The translations under genes were made by a program, and so were the position numbers. The notes under the pieces are model-generated. The model was not told where the DNA came from and did not search any database. It saw only the letters and a program-made list of their open reading frames with translations. Below, piece after piece: positions 11,161 through 22,190 of a stretch of 64,000 nucleotides of DNA. Source of the DNA: Sceloporus undulatus (taxonomy: Eukaryota > Chordata > Lepidosauria > Squamata > Phrynosomatidae); assembly GCF_019175285.1 (NCBI RefSeq), contig NC_056530.1, positions 8,583,283-8,647,282 on the forward strand, written 5' to 3'. Position 1 is the first letter of the stretch. Each line of letters starts with the position of its first letter.

Positions 11161-11522
11161 AAAAGTGGGGAGTTCTCGAAGAAGAATGTTTGAGAGCCCC
11201 TGAGAATATCCAGATATTTTCTCTACAACGAATGCTTTCATCCTCCTCTGCCTCGAGCTCTCTCAGTTAATAAGGGTGATTGCTTAGACCGTGACAGAAC
11301 AAATGGTTTAGCAAGCAAAAGCCAGAGATTGCAAATTTAAACTGTGGCATTTTTAGGAAAACGTTCACTTAATTATCCAAGTGCAAAGACTGTGTGGGTA
11401 ATGCAGTACAAATAAGATACAAAAGAATTAACCACAGCTCATCCCAAATGGTATTATGCAAGGTTATATCTTATACACTAATGTGTACTAGAAGCCACTC
11501 CAGAAAATAATCAATTGAGACG

Positions 11523-12450
11523 TTATTTAAGAGAATCACATGCACCCTCAACCCTGAGAATGACGTCAGTGCCGGGCGGAAGGGAGAAGGGCACTAACAC
11601 CACAACAACCAATTGGCCTGCAAGGCCACACTTTATTGAAACAGCAAGGAAGAGAAAAGAGGGTGGCCTGTGAAAACACGAGGTCTGGATCTGACATCCA
11701 CCAACCTGTGTTGGTCGCTGATCTGAATGCCTGGTCACGGCCAGCTTCAGGATGAAGCGGGGTCACCGGCTAAAGTGTGCTCGCCACTTAGAGCCGGCTA
11801 TGTGCATATGCACATCTTCGCCCCATATCACCAGGGAATGCTGAATGATGCCGCCCCTGCACTGGTGACATCGCTGACCCCCCGCCCCCTGGGTCCCAGT
11901 GGTCTCCTGATCCCGTGCTCCGCAGCACTGGCACCATATCCACCAGATCCGAGACCATGCTACCGCCGCCCAAAGTTGTTACAAAGCATCGCTAAACCCG
12001 ACAAGGGAGGGTGGTGGGGAGCTGGTAAAAATGGCGCCGAGTCTGGCGTAACGAGGGCCTATAGGCCAACGGCCAGCGGGTGGTTGGAGCCAGGTTAGGA
12101 CCTCCCCTGCGCCCCCTGACCAATAACAGGGCAGCACGCCCCAGGTTGCCCGCCCATCAGGCCACTTCCACCCCCAAGGGGAGGCTGGGGGTTGTAGTAT
12201 CCAGCCTGGACATGGCCCAGCAGCCCCAAGGCGCGAGGACTGGGAGCACCACGGCTGTCCTGGGCCAGCGGAGCCCTGGGCCCACTCAGGCCAGGCCCAG
12301 CTACCACCGGACCCCGGGAGAGCAGCGGGACCTTCGCTTCCCCTCAGCACACAGGACCAGCCCATTGAGTCGGGTGGTTCCCTAAGTTTATTCCCTACGG
12401 CCAATGGTGTGTGTGGGGAGGAGGATGGATGTCTCTTATATCTCACACCC
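11523..12450 (-). other. Isolated GC-rich block of unknown nature
   Basis: About 0.9 kb of GC-rich, CpG-containing DNA sits in an AT-rich setting. It has a full TGACGTCA at 11561-11568, a CCAAT box in the order CTGACCAATAACAGG near 12117, and on the minus strand an AATAAA signal near 11632. No frame resembles a known protein. It could be the promoter or exon of an unrecognised non-coding gene, or an old solo LTR. I cannot decide. Confidence 0.35.
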
Positions 12451-12984
12451 AGGCTCTTTTTCCTTCCACTTGCCCAACAATAGCCATGTGTGCATCTCCT
12501 CTGGTTCTATATTTCTTTTCCTGAGGCAGCAGTTCTTCCTCTTACTAATATAATAAATAACAATGTTTTAATGCTTTAATGTTGATTGATGCTTTGGGGG
12601 GGGGGAGGGAAAAACTGGATATTGAATTTTGTATAACATTCTTTTATTTGTAAACTGCCTTGATTGTCTTTTTGACAGAGATACAGGGCAAAATAAAGCT
12701 TTTATGTACTTATTTATTTCATTTATGTGAGCATCTCTCTAGTCCTAATATGTCTTTCCTCTCTTGTACTGGCACCAAGGTACTGAATTCTACAATCCAA
12801 TTCATGAAACATATCTTTAGCTTCGCATTACTAAGAGAATGCGCTTAATGACATCACTAGAAGGTATCAAAATACCTTAACTTGTTCATTCATTCCTTCC
12901 AAGCTGATAGGGACAGGGTAAATTTAAGGCATTGTACAGACTCAGAATTAAGATAATTTCTTTTTCCTATCACCTCAACTACGA

Positions 12985-13870
12985 TGAGAGAATCTTAGTG
13001 CTGGAAGAACTCCATAAGGACCTTCTATTCCCCATCCCTGCCCATGCCGGAATACACACTTAAAGCATTCCTGAGATACCATTCAACTTCTTTTTAAAGA
13101 CCTTCAAAGAAAAAAAGGCAATTATATTCAACTGCTGAATTGCTCTTACAACAATAAAAGTTATTCATAATCTTAGGTAGCTCTCTTTTCTTATCATCTG
13201 AACCCACTGGTCCATGTCTTAGGCGGGTACAAGACTGCCCAAAAGGGCGGTCTCCCGCCGCCCTGGTTTGCTCGTGAGGGAGCTGCAGGACAACCATGCG
13301 GCTCCATCATGGAGCCAAAAGAACCTGCAAAAAGTGGGTTCTTCTGTGCGCCTTTGTGATGCCGCAGTGTGCCAATGGCCCACTTGCGGCGTCACAAAGG
13401 TGCCCGGACATGTGGACGCTAAGCGTCTGTCACGTCAAAATGGTGGCGCCCATGGTAAAGGGCGCCGCCATTGTGTGTCCCCATATGTGCTAGGGGTGAG
13501 ACCAGTATGGATGCTGCGCCTTTGGCCAACCCCCAGCACGTGACAGGCGCACAAGGCCCATATAATCGGGCCCCAGTTCTGGAGCAGTATCCCTTCAGAT
13601 ATTTAAATATAGGTATCAAGTCTCTCTTCTCTAGCTAAACACACCCAGCTCCCTAAATTGTTCCTCACATGTTCTGGTCTCCAGACCTTTGGTAATCCTG
13701 TTAACTATTTTCTGAACATGTTCCAGCTTGTCAATATCCTACTTGGATGTTGTGCCCAGAACTGGACACAGTATTCTAGATGATGTTGACCAAAGCAGAT
13801 AGAGAACACTAATGCTTTCTCTGGACACTACTATTAGCTACTTTCATCTGCAGATTCTAAGCATGCCTTC
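12985..13870 (-). mobile_element. CR1 LINE, old 3' portion, split by another element
   Basis: Minus-oriented CR1 reads from GAATCTTAGTGCTGG through TGGTCCATGTCTTA (13217). It resumes near 13573 with TTCTGGAGCAGTATCCCTTC and continues through CACCCAGCTCCC and GTGCCCAGAACTGGACACAG. The interrupting 0.35 kb is a GC-rich DNA element. Divergence is high, so the copy is old. Confidence 0.8.
13222..13573 (+). mobile_element. GC-rich non-autonomous DNA element, Harbinger-like ends
   Basis: It starts GGGTACAAGACTGCCC and ends near CGGGCCC. Internally it holds near-palindromes such as GGACGCTAAGCGTCTGTCAC and GGCGCCCATGGTAAAGGGCGCC. The same order of blocks recurs at 14511-14845 (reverse), 21828-22190, 26415-26760 and 34919-36105. 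The TACAGACTGCCC end resembles the MITE at 10911, which suggests the same superfamily. There is no coding capacity. Confidence 0.6.
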
Positions 13871-13887
13871 TAGTCCATCATCTACGC

Positions 13888-14072
13888 CAGTGATGACGAA
13901 CCTTTTATAGACCCGAGTGCCCAAAACCCACTTATTTATCACAAGTGCCACGTTCCTCTGACTTCTGTAACAACAACTGGCAACTCTGTGCTGGGGTGGA
14001 CAGAGTGTGTGCTCACAGAGAGGGCTCTGAGTGCCACTTCTGGCATGCATGCCATAGGTTCACCACCATCGA
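13888..14072. mobile_element. hAT-like MITE (CAGTGATG family)
   Basis: It starts CAGTGATGACGAACCTTTTA and ends GCCATAGGTTCACCACCATC. Flanking 8-mers TCTACGCC (13880-13887) and TCTAAGCC (14073-14080) differ at one base, fitting an 8-bp hAT target duplication. A sister copy at 58546-58742 has a perfect duplication. Confidence 0.85.
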
Positions 14073-14510
14073 TCTAAGCCATTTATAGAAGGAAGATATT
14101 TGGGGAAATTGTAACACATAGAAGAAAAAGGATCAAGAACCATGTTTCAAGCTTGGAGTTACCCAATCATTTCAAGCTTTCTCCTTAACTGGCAGTTATG
14201 AAGAACAGAGACAAGGAGACTCACTGAAGTCATGGAGGTGAGCTTGGAGGGTCCTATGTATGGAAAGGTACTTCTTCTCCCAGAGGAAGCGAACATCGTG
14301 GTAGTGAGTGATTCGTTGTTGTGAGAAACGATACCAGCTGTATGTGGGCGCTTAATAAGATGTCTTGAGAGGTGTGCAGTTTCCCAGGGGCAGACCCAGG
14401 ACCATAACAGAGAGGGCTAAAAGACTCATCAAGTCCACCAAACATTATCTCTTCCTTCTGATATGTTGGAACAGTAATATTTGGGGTACAAACCGCCATA
14501 TAGTACATAT

Positions 14511-14845
14511 GGATACGTACTAGGGTTAGAAAGGGGCGGTGCTTCCGCACCCCCTAACCCTAGTACGTATCCTATACGTACAAGATGGCGGCGCCCCTTC
14601 TACATGGGCGCCGCCCTTTACGTCACTGGACACTAGCGTCCAGACGTGTTGCGGCGCCTATGACGTCGCGAATGCTCCAGCGGCGCTTCGCGCATCATCA
14701 GTGCGCCGCAAGAAGAAGCTCCGAAATTGAGCTTCTTTTTGCTCGCCGGGGTCGCGCGGTTTGGCTGCTGCGGCTCCCGCGCGAGCAACGCTGCGGCGGG
14801 AGGAAGCGCGCAACAGCGGATTATCCCGCCATTGTAAGTTGCAGC
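14511..14845 (-). mobile_element. GC-rich DNA element with perfect terminal hairpin
   Basis: This is a reverse-oriented relative of the element at 13222: GATGGCGGCGCCCC, ATGGGCGCCGCCCTTTACGTC and ACACTAGCGTCCAGACGTG occur in mirrored order. It starts with an 18-bp perfect stem (GGATACGTACTAGGGTTA at 14511-14528, complement at 14555-14572). CpG sites are dense and undecayed, so the copy looks young or protected from methylation. Confidence 0.55.
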
Positions 14846-14956
14846 CTTCGACATAGTCTCAGAGACTATGAGGATCTAAAGAGGAAGCCAAAAGATCACG
14901 AGGCACAGGCTGTTATTTCATTATTCATTCCTGTTGTAGGACTTAGCCCGAAATAA

Positions 14957-15279
14957 TCTCAAGGGATGTCATATTGAGGAGGGAGCTAGCTTGTTTTCTG
15001 ATGCTCCAGAAACCAGGACCCAAAACAATGGACGCAGGCTCCAGGAAAAGAGATTCCAGCTCAACATTCGGAGGAACTTCCTGACAGTAAGGGCTGTTTG
15101 ACAGAGGAACACACTCCTTCCTCAGAGTGTAGTGGAGTCTCCTTCCTTGGAAGTCTTTAAACAGAGGCTGGATGGCCATCGGTTGAGGATGCTTTGATTT
15201 AGATTTCCTGCATAGCAGAATGGGCTTGGATTGGATAGCCCTTGGGATCTCTTCCAACTCTATGATTCTATGATTCATG
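14957..15279 (+). mobile_element. CR1 LINE 3' end
   Basis: TCAAGGGATGTCATATTGAG through AACATTCGGAGGAACTTCCT to CCAACTCTATGATTCTATGA is the CR1 3' end in sense orientation, about 320 bp and moderately diverged. Confidence 0.88.
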
Positions 15280-15442
15280 TTGTGTTTTGATAAAGTTACA
15301 GACTTGGTAGATCAGAGGCATTTCCCATTTACTGCCCTTCTGAAAGTCTCAGAATCCTGGGATCTTGCAATTTTCTGAGACACTATCTTTTCATATTTTC
15401 ATATCTTGTAAAACTATATACACCAGGTTTCCATAGGATGGA

Positions 15443-15492
15443 GCTACAGCACTTAAAGTGGTGTCAAACTACATTATTTCTACAGTGTAATC
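15443..15492 (+). repeat. End fragment of a lizard fold-back MITE
   Basis: ACTTAAAGTGGTGTCAAACT followed by ACATTATTTCTACAGTGTAA is one end of the fold-back family whose GC-shifted copies flank FOXO6 exon 1 (47380 and 49600). Only about 50 bp remain. Confidence 0.55.
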
Positions 15493-16078
15493 GTACCCTA
15501 TTATTGGTTTGCATACTCTTACTGGATTTTTACTGCTGGGAGAGAGAGGTGACCAGCATTTTCTATCTCATTTGCCCAAGATGACATGATTGCCTTTTGC
15601 TACTACACTATATATGCATCTTAATTTTGGTGATCGAACACAATTTGCTACTCGTCACTGGCAGCAAAATATTGTTTTTGGATAACTCCCAGAATATACA
15701 TTGGAGCCCTTCTTAAGATCTTTCCACTCCATGTGGAAAGTAGGCAAAAGGCAAAGTAGAAGGAGATGGAGATAAGGGTTGAGGACAAGAAGGCCCCATC
15801 TGTGCTTGTGTACATGTTGGAATTTGCTGTCCTGATATTGGTTTCTTGATGCAAGTGGCCCAATAAATAGGCATCAGTTTTAAAAGACAAAGAGCCCTCC
15901 TTCCGATCACCATCTTGAGGGGGAGAGAGGCCTGGCCTGGAAGACAAAGAGCCCTCCGGGAGAGAGGCAGGCCAGCAACAACAGGCCTCGCCTGGAAGAC
16001 AACATTCTTATATACAATACAATATATGTATTGTATATTGTCCATTGTATTTTTATATTGTATTGTATACTGAATTTC

Positions 16079-16125
16079 TTATACACCGCTATGATCTATT
16101 TGGAATAGCAGTTTATAAATAAAAT

Positions 16126-16176
<51 letters not shown>

Positions 16177-16206
16177 NNNNNNNNNNTTATTATTATTATT
16201 ATTATT
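16079..16206 (+). repeat. L2-type 3' terminus with (ATT)n tail and 10-N gap
   Basis: TATACACCGCTATGATC and GCAGTTTATAAATAAAATG lead into an (ATT)n run. The run is interrupted by a 10-N gap at 16177-16186. The pattern 'cgc..ataaataaaat(ATT)n' is the 3' end of L2-type LINEs in this window. Confidence 0.65.
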
Positions 16207-16235
16207 AATGTGTGTGTGCATAATATCTGTAGGTG

Positions 16236-16410
16236 CAGAAGTGAGCCCTTGTCTTACGCAGGGATCCGTTCCGGATCCCTCTGCGTAAGGCAAATTGTGC
16301 ATATGCTCAAGCTCCATTGAAAATAATGGGGCTCGTGCATGGCGCACACTGTGGCGTGCGCACCATGGGCACACGCACCATTACTCTCCCACCGCGTGGC
16401 TTTCAGACAT
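16236..16410 (+). mobile_element. Tigger-like CpG-rich MITE, partial
   Basis: GTGAGCCCTTGTCTTACGCA, GGGATCCGTTCCGGATCCCT and TGCTCAAGCTCCATTGAAAA match the left half of the complete copies at 17631 and 55982. The right end is missing. Confidence 0.7.
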
Positions 16411-17240
16411 TAGTACTACAAATCATATCCTTTCCTTGGCTGAAGGCTGGCCACCCCCTCCATTCATTTCAGCAGTAGTTGCACAAGACCTGGGGATTCT
16501 CCGTTTGGCTTATCCTTTTTTCCCACACTGACGAAGGCAGAACCACTAACAGGGTAAATTGTATCACAACTCACCAAAGTCTAACCTGTGAATGTATTCT
16601 AAATGTCACAGATGAGCTTTAGATTATGGGATCTAATGGCAGAACTATAGAACATCTCCAGAAGGCACTTCCATCGCTAACAAAATAACCACAGAACCTC
16701 ACATCTGGATTAGAGGTTTGGAATTTTCCCCTTAGCCATCATTACCATCTATTAGACTCTGGGCCAGGTCCACCCAATTCCCCTAAGCTTTTAATGGTAC
16801 TTAAGATTAATCTTTGTACCTGTTGTTTCCTAACATGGAATTAGGGGAGTGGCTTTGTCTATTTGTCTATGCATGGTCTCCTAGTGTTTTAAATTTCCCT
16901 ATTGTGCTTTTAGAATTTGGAAATGTTGTGATTTTTGGGGTGCAAGTCACAGAATTCCTCATCTAGCATGACTAGTTTTCACCTTGGCGGTGAATAATGG
17001 TATTGCTAAATCAAAAGATAACATTTTCAAGTTCTGGTTGTCTGCTATATTGTTTATATGCAAATATTGTTATATTGTTTATATTGCCAAATGCTGATTA
17101 ATTGCTACTTACTTTGCCCACCCCAATCAACTACATTGATGGGAGTTGTTGTCTCATCTCCTATCAATAGTTAATTTGGGAGACACTCTCTCAGAGGCAG
17201 GAGAAGAGTGGGGATTAAACAAAGGGGAGGAGAGGAAGAT
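16411..17240. other. Intergenic DNA, nothing recognised
   Basis: No gene or named repeat. Confidence 0.5.
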
Positions 17241-17243
17241 GTT

Positions 17244-17560
17244 GGATTGCAGCTCCTAGCATTCCTGGCCTATGATGGCTGTGGCTCCTAGGAGTTGCAG
17301 TTGATCAGTGACTGGTGGGTTTTGATTGATTTTCCACCTTGACAGTTTTTTCAGGTACAACATCCAGGGTAACCCATACTACAACTTCCAGGGTCACCCT
17401 GCCAGCATGGCTCATGTTGTGCTGGATGGGGTTTCTGGGAGATGTTGTTTATCCCAAAAAATTACTACAGCTCCCATCAATATAGTTGATTGTGGTGGGA
17501 AAAGTGCACCACTCCAGATGCTGGATTGCTGCTCCAGCATTCTTGGCTTGGTTATTAGGA
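17244..17560. repeat. Cluster of fold-back 'actacaactcccag' repeats
   Basis: Repeated variants of GATTGCAGCTCCTAGCATTC, TAGGAGTTGCAG and ATTACTACAGCTCCCATCAA occur in both orientations within 300 bp. They look like degraded pieces of fold-back MITEs. Confidence 0.4.
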
Positions 17561-17630
17561 GCGAAAGGCACCAAGAGCAGAATCTTCCCCTGGATAGCCC
17601 ATCCTCAGGATAACAAAGCCACAGGAAATA

Positions 17631-17849
17631 CAGTGAGCCCTTGCCTTACGCGGGGATCCATTCCAGACCCCTCTGCGTAAGGCAAATTGTGTGTATGCTC
17701 AAGCCCCATTGAAAATAATGGGGCTTGTGCATGGCGCATGGCGTGGTGTGTGTACCATGGGCGCACGCTCCATTATTCTCCCAATGCGTGGCTTTAGGCA
17801 TAAGCTGAAAGCTGTGTAAAAGGCGCCTGCATATGATGCGGGCGCACTG
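17631..17849 (+). mobile_element. Tigger-like MITE with TA target duplication
   Basis: It starts CAGTGAGCCCTTGCCTTACG and ends GATGCGGGCGCACTG, flanked on both sides by TA (17629-17630 and 17850-17851). GGGGATCC and TGCTCAAGCCCCATTG resemble the ends of mammalian Tigger/MER2 elements. A TA target and CAG start fit the pogo/Tigger branch of Tc1/mariner. It is non-autonomous, about 219 bp. Confidence 0.8.
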
Positions 17850-17971
17850 TAACCAATTTCTATAAAATCCATTAGTTTAGCCCTCCTCTCCTCCCCTTTC
17901 TTTAACCCCCATTTTCCCCTTGTTTCTGAGATAGTGTCTCTGAAATCAGCCATTGATGGGAAAAGGGACTA

Positions 17972-18050
17972 CAGTGCACCCTTCCCTTATGCGGGGATCC
18001 GTTCCGGAACACACACACACACACACACACCCGCTGCAGGTAAGGGAAAT
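17972..18050 (+). mobile_element. Tigger-like MITE, truncated and expanded with (AC)n
   Basis: CAGTGCACCCTTCCCTTATG and GGGGATCCGTTCCGGAA are followed by an (AC)n run at about 18010-18029 and a mirrored remnant GCAGGTAAGGGAAAT. Only the outermost part of the element survives. Confidence 0.65.
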
Positions 18051-18099
18051 ACTAAGTATGTTACGATTCTATGATTCTAACATGCACATTTTGTATATT

Positions 18100-19305
18100 T
18101 CCCCCTATATATATTTGTAACCTATTCTTGGGCTAAAAGCAGCATCACAGAATTCAAAGAAGTGCACAATCTACACAAAGTTGGTATTCCAATCAGCACA
18201 TTAGTCTAGAAACAGAAAAAAGAATATAACACTTAAAAATGAATAACAAACAGCATCTTGCAATATGCCAAATGCCAGTGTACCAAAATTGTGGGCCATA
18301 CTGCTAGTTTTATGTGTAAGACATACTTTCAAACATTTGAGGTAAGAGCCAGACAGAAATGCTGGTGAGTATTAATGGCATTTCAGAAGAAAATGCAGCT
18401 ACTTGCAACTAGCCATGATAGAGGGGGAAATGTGCTGATTTCTTGCTGGCACCTAAGCTGATAATTGCTCCGAAAAATTCAGGGTTGGGGAATTATTCCA
18501 AAAAACAATTATCTCCCCAACAGAGATCTCATGTGGCTGCTGTCATCACAAGGAAAGCATTGCACTGAAGGATGAAGCACTGATAGGATTGTTCCTTAAG
18601 GAAAATCTCACAAACGAAGAAGGGCGGTGGCAAGAAAAGGAGCATAAAGCAAGAAATAGCTCTGTGTACTTTATGTGATGGCTGCTGTCCAACAATTCCT
18701 TGGTGGAATCACAAGAATTGCTGGCTACCCCTTCAGGATAGATGTTTAATCAGTGGAAGCCAATGGCTAGAAGATGGTTTCCTGATCACTCTTTGTGTTT
18801 TTGAATGATCAGTACCTCTGTGGGTGTGTGGGTGCATGATATGATAGCATATGATGAGAGAGAAAAGAGAGATTGAGAGAAAGAGAGAGAAGTGGAGTTC
18901 TATTACTGGGGGCGAGTTTAGTGTTATTAACTGGAGTTAGACAAAAAAAGATGGGCAGAATTGGCCCTGCATATTTTGCCTTGTAGTTCAGTTTAAACTA
19001 GATATTTGTTTGAAGCTATGAAGTATGGCTCTTCTGGAGGGGAGTACTGTCCTTTCCATGAATTCCCATGCTATGAATGTGTATTATTCTCTCGGTAGCT
19101 TGTCAGACTCATGAAGCGAAAAGCTGCAAGACAGATACCAAAAGTTTACAGCAATATACTCAGAAGTGCTTCCCAAAACATGGCTACTCAGAAGTAAAAC
19201 CAGCCATTGTGGTGGAAATTGTTATTAAAAAACCTGTGCTGTGCTTTGAAACCAATTCAGCGTGTGGCTCTCATGAGAGGGTCTTCAGGTTGTGGAACCT
19301 GGTTC
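18100..19305. other. Intergenic DNA, nothing recognised
   Basis: About 1.2 kb with no gene. A purine-rich GAGA tract lies near 18855-18895. Confidence 0.5.
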
Positions 19306-19307
19306 GT

Positions 19308-19450
19308 AGAATCATAGAATCATAGAGTTGGAAAAGACTACAAGGGCCATCCAGTCCAACCCCATTCTGTCATGCAGGAACTCTCAGTCAAAGCATCCCC
19401 ACTGACAGATGGCCATCCAGCCTCTGTTTAAAGACCTCCAAAGGAAGGTT
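19308..19450 (-). mobile_element. CR1 LINE 3' end
   Basis: GTAGAATCATAGAATCATAG, GGGCCATCCAGTCCAACCCC and AAAGACCTCCAAAGGAAGG identify a short CR1 end in minus orientation. Its sequence is clean compared with copies further right. Confidence 0.88.
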
Positions 19451-19968
19451 GTGGAACTCTCTGCTCCTTAAAGCAGGGGTGGCTTCCCTCCACATTTTAT
19501 GCATTTTAAACTGAGGAGTTTATCATACACCATTTATAGCTACTTTCCCCATTCACATTTAATTCTGAAGCGGATTTTTTCGCACATGCTGGGGCCCAGG
19601 TGAGTGCAATCCGGCTGCAGCCTGGGTCCAACTGCACTTCTCTGTCGTCTTGTCAAAAATGGTAGACTCGCGGTTTTGAAAAGATGCTGGATAAGTGTGG
19701 CTGAGACCTAGGCTGCGACTGGGTTGCATTCGCTCGGCCCCTGGCACATGCGATAAAATCTGGCTTCAAAATTAAATGCAAATGGCGTGCGATAAGCTCC
19801 TAATTCAGGTCAATTCTTTCTGAAAGATTAATAACAGTGGGGTCTAACATATTTAGTATTGTCATTCTGAGTTGCTTTTTAAAAAACTGGTCCATTCACT
19901 TAATGCCTCTGTCAGATGATCATTTGTGGTTTTGGCTTTAAACTATATTACATTATTTTTATATTTGT
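19451..19968. other. Intergenic DNA, nothing recognised
   Basis: No gene or named repeat. Confidence 0.5.
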
Positions 19969-20148
19969 GGAAAAAAGGAAGGTAGGGTTTTCCCATCAGC
20001 CCTACACAAAGGAACTCTATCCTTCCCAGAAGGCCCTGCTCCATCTGCCTCTGAGGGAAAAAAAGGAAGGTAGGGCTTTCCCATCAGCCCTACACAAAGG
20101 AACTCTATCCTTCCCAGAAGGCCCTGCTCCATCTGCCTCTGAGGGAAA
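19969..20148. repeat. 88-bp direct tandem duplication
   Basis: Two head-to-tail copies of an 88-bp unit (GGAAGGTAGGG at 19977 and at 20065; CTGAGGGAAA at 20051 and 20139). They are nearly identical except for one T/C difference and the length of an A run. Confidence 0.92.
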
Positions 20149-21050
20149 ATTTTTTTAAATTTAATTTTATGAATTTTAAACATTCAAATAATACTGATAA
20201 TAACTCTAAAAATAAATAAATTCTCAGGAAAATTAACTTGTGTGATGCCTATATATTATGTTGTCTATATATTAGTGGTATGAATGATACCGATGTAACC
20301 GCATCGTTTCCATTTCAGCATGGTCAGTTGATATCGGTTCTTAATAACAACTTCACTTTCCGAAATACTTTTTTTTTAAACATCAGTGGCTCTTTATGAA
20401 AATTGGACATTATATCGTATCATGTCTTAACACACAGTTTTCCGCCTTCTCCCATTTAGTTTTCAATCTGAGTTGTGTTTCTGCGCACGCATAGTCAGTG
20501 CTATCCATAATCAAAAGTCAAGTACCCGGTGAGTTTCCATTCTTTGCTAGTGTTAGGGAATTACACTAGATTTCCATATGGTGGCACAAACCATGCGTGC
20601 TTGGCCAATTCTGTATTAAAATCATAATGGTTTTTTCACCTTAGATGTCTGGATGAGAGTAGAGATACCATCTGGTGAATATGTTGGTAGGATATGTTTC
20701 TTTTTAGGGTTTTACTTTAGTAAATGTTTGGTTTTTTTGGTTTGTTCCCCTATCTAGGGTTTTATTGATCTGCCTAATTTGTGGCATCCACTTATGCACA
20801 GGTTGGTTCTTAATGGATCTTCCTTTATATAATTCACACTTTTTATAACCTTTTTTGCCTCTGATTAAGATTTATCAAGTCTTTCTTGTTAGATAAACTA
20901 TCTTTTTCAATTTATGGGCGCTTTTTATGGCACCTTTCAGACTAACTGAAAGAAAGAAGTTGGCGCATGAGCTTTGTCTTAGACTTAATTTTACTAGAGG
21001 ATAGGACCTGGCAGCAATGGTTGCAATATCTGTATATAGGATGGGGGGAA
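20149..21050. other. Intergenic DNA, nothing recognised
   Basis: No gene or named repeat in about 900 bp. Confidence 0.45.
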
Positions 21051-21051
21051 C

Positions 21052-21260
21052 CCTGGCTGAATGAACTACTGTGGGAAGGGATCTGGGAGTCCAAGTAGGA
21101 CCAAAGTTGAACATGAGTCAACGAGTGGATTGCAGCAGCAACAAGGCCAATGCGTTTTAGGCTGCATGATAGAAGGTATAGTGTTCGGATCAAGAGAAGT
21201 AATAGTGGCCACTCTATTCTGCTCTTGGTCAGGCCTCACCGGATATTGTGTCCGTTAGTT
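21052..21260 (+). mobile_element. CR1 LINE, RT C-terminal region, error-rich
   Basis: GGCTGAATGAACTACTGTGG, GAAGGGATCTGGGAGTCCAA, AACAAGGCCAATGCG and GGTCAGGCCTCACCGGATAT follow the CR1 ORF2 C-terminal region seen at 32980-33613. It contains several single-base insertions and deletions. Confidence 0.75.
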
Positions 21261-21827
21261 CTTGCAGGCCATAATTGTAATAAGGTGTTGAGAAACTGGG
21301 CGTGTCCAAGTTGATTTGCAAGTAACTGGAAAACTGTTCCTTGCAAGCCAGTTTTTCTTTGTTCTTCTGGTCCAACATGTGAAGGTTTTCTGTGAGGTCC
21401 AGGGACGTTTTTTTATTATACTAAAGCTCATACCCTCCATTTTCACTTTCATGATCAATGTGGACATTGTGCGTCAAGCAACTCGAGAGGTGGGGGAAGT
21501 TGTGATGAAAAATAAAAGTAAAGAAGGACTAGAAGTTCCTGTAGGTTTAAATCTTTAGCTATATAGAAAAAGAAAATCACTGCCAATTACTGCTCCCTTC
21601 CCATAAGTGCCACTGGGGTCTGTGTCAGAGAAGCCAGAGTTGCTCAATGTCTCTCTCCCACACACAACACACCCCATGCTTTTCCGACCCTTCATGAGTC
21701 CTTGCCATCACTGTGTAGTATGAATGTTATAATGTTCAGGTGCGTCGAGAAAGAGCGATCTAAATTGCATAGTACCTTTGAAATTTTATTTTTACATATT
21801 AATAGGAGATTAGACTCATGAGTAATG

Positions 21828-22190
21828 GGCCCAGTACAGACTGCCCCAAAGAGCAATCTGCCGGCATCCTGGTTAGCTCCCTGAGGACAGTCGCAGGGAC
21901 AAACCACGTGGCTTCCTCAGGGAGCAAAAAGACCCGCGAAAGTGGATTTCTTTTTTGTGGCACCACAATGATGCTGCAGTGCACAAGGCCCCCTCACGAT
22001 GCTATTATGGCACCGTGACATGCGGACGCTAGGCTCCGTCATGTCAAATGCCGTGCTTTCTGTACAGGGTACTCCCCTTTTGATGTACGGAAGGCATGCT
22101 AGGGTTGCGGGCCATCTGTAAGGAGACACTCCGAGGGGAACCCTAGCTGTCATCAAGACAGGGCTATGGCACCAGTCGTAATCGGGCAAA
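21828..22190 (+). mobile_element. GC-rich non-autonomous DNA element, Harbinger-like ends
   Basis: It starts GGGCCCAGTACAGACTGCCC, then CTCCCTGAGGACAGT, GGCTTCCTCAGGGAGCAAAA and GTGACATGCGGACGCTAGGC, and ends near GTAATCGGGC. The block order equals that of 13222-13573. Confidence 0.6.

Noticed and set aside
11979-12446. 155-codon minus-strand frame in the GC-rich block
   Set aside because: Gly/Pro/Ser-rich composition expected from GC-rich DNA; no domain or conserved motif.
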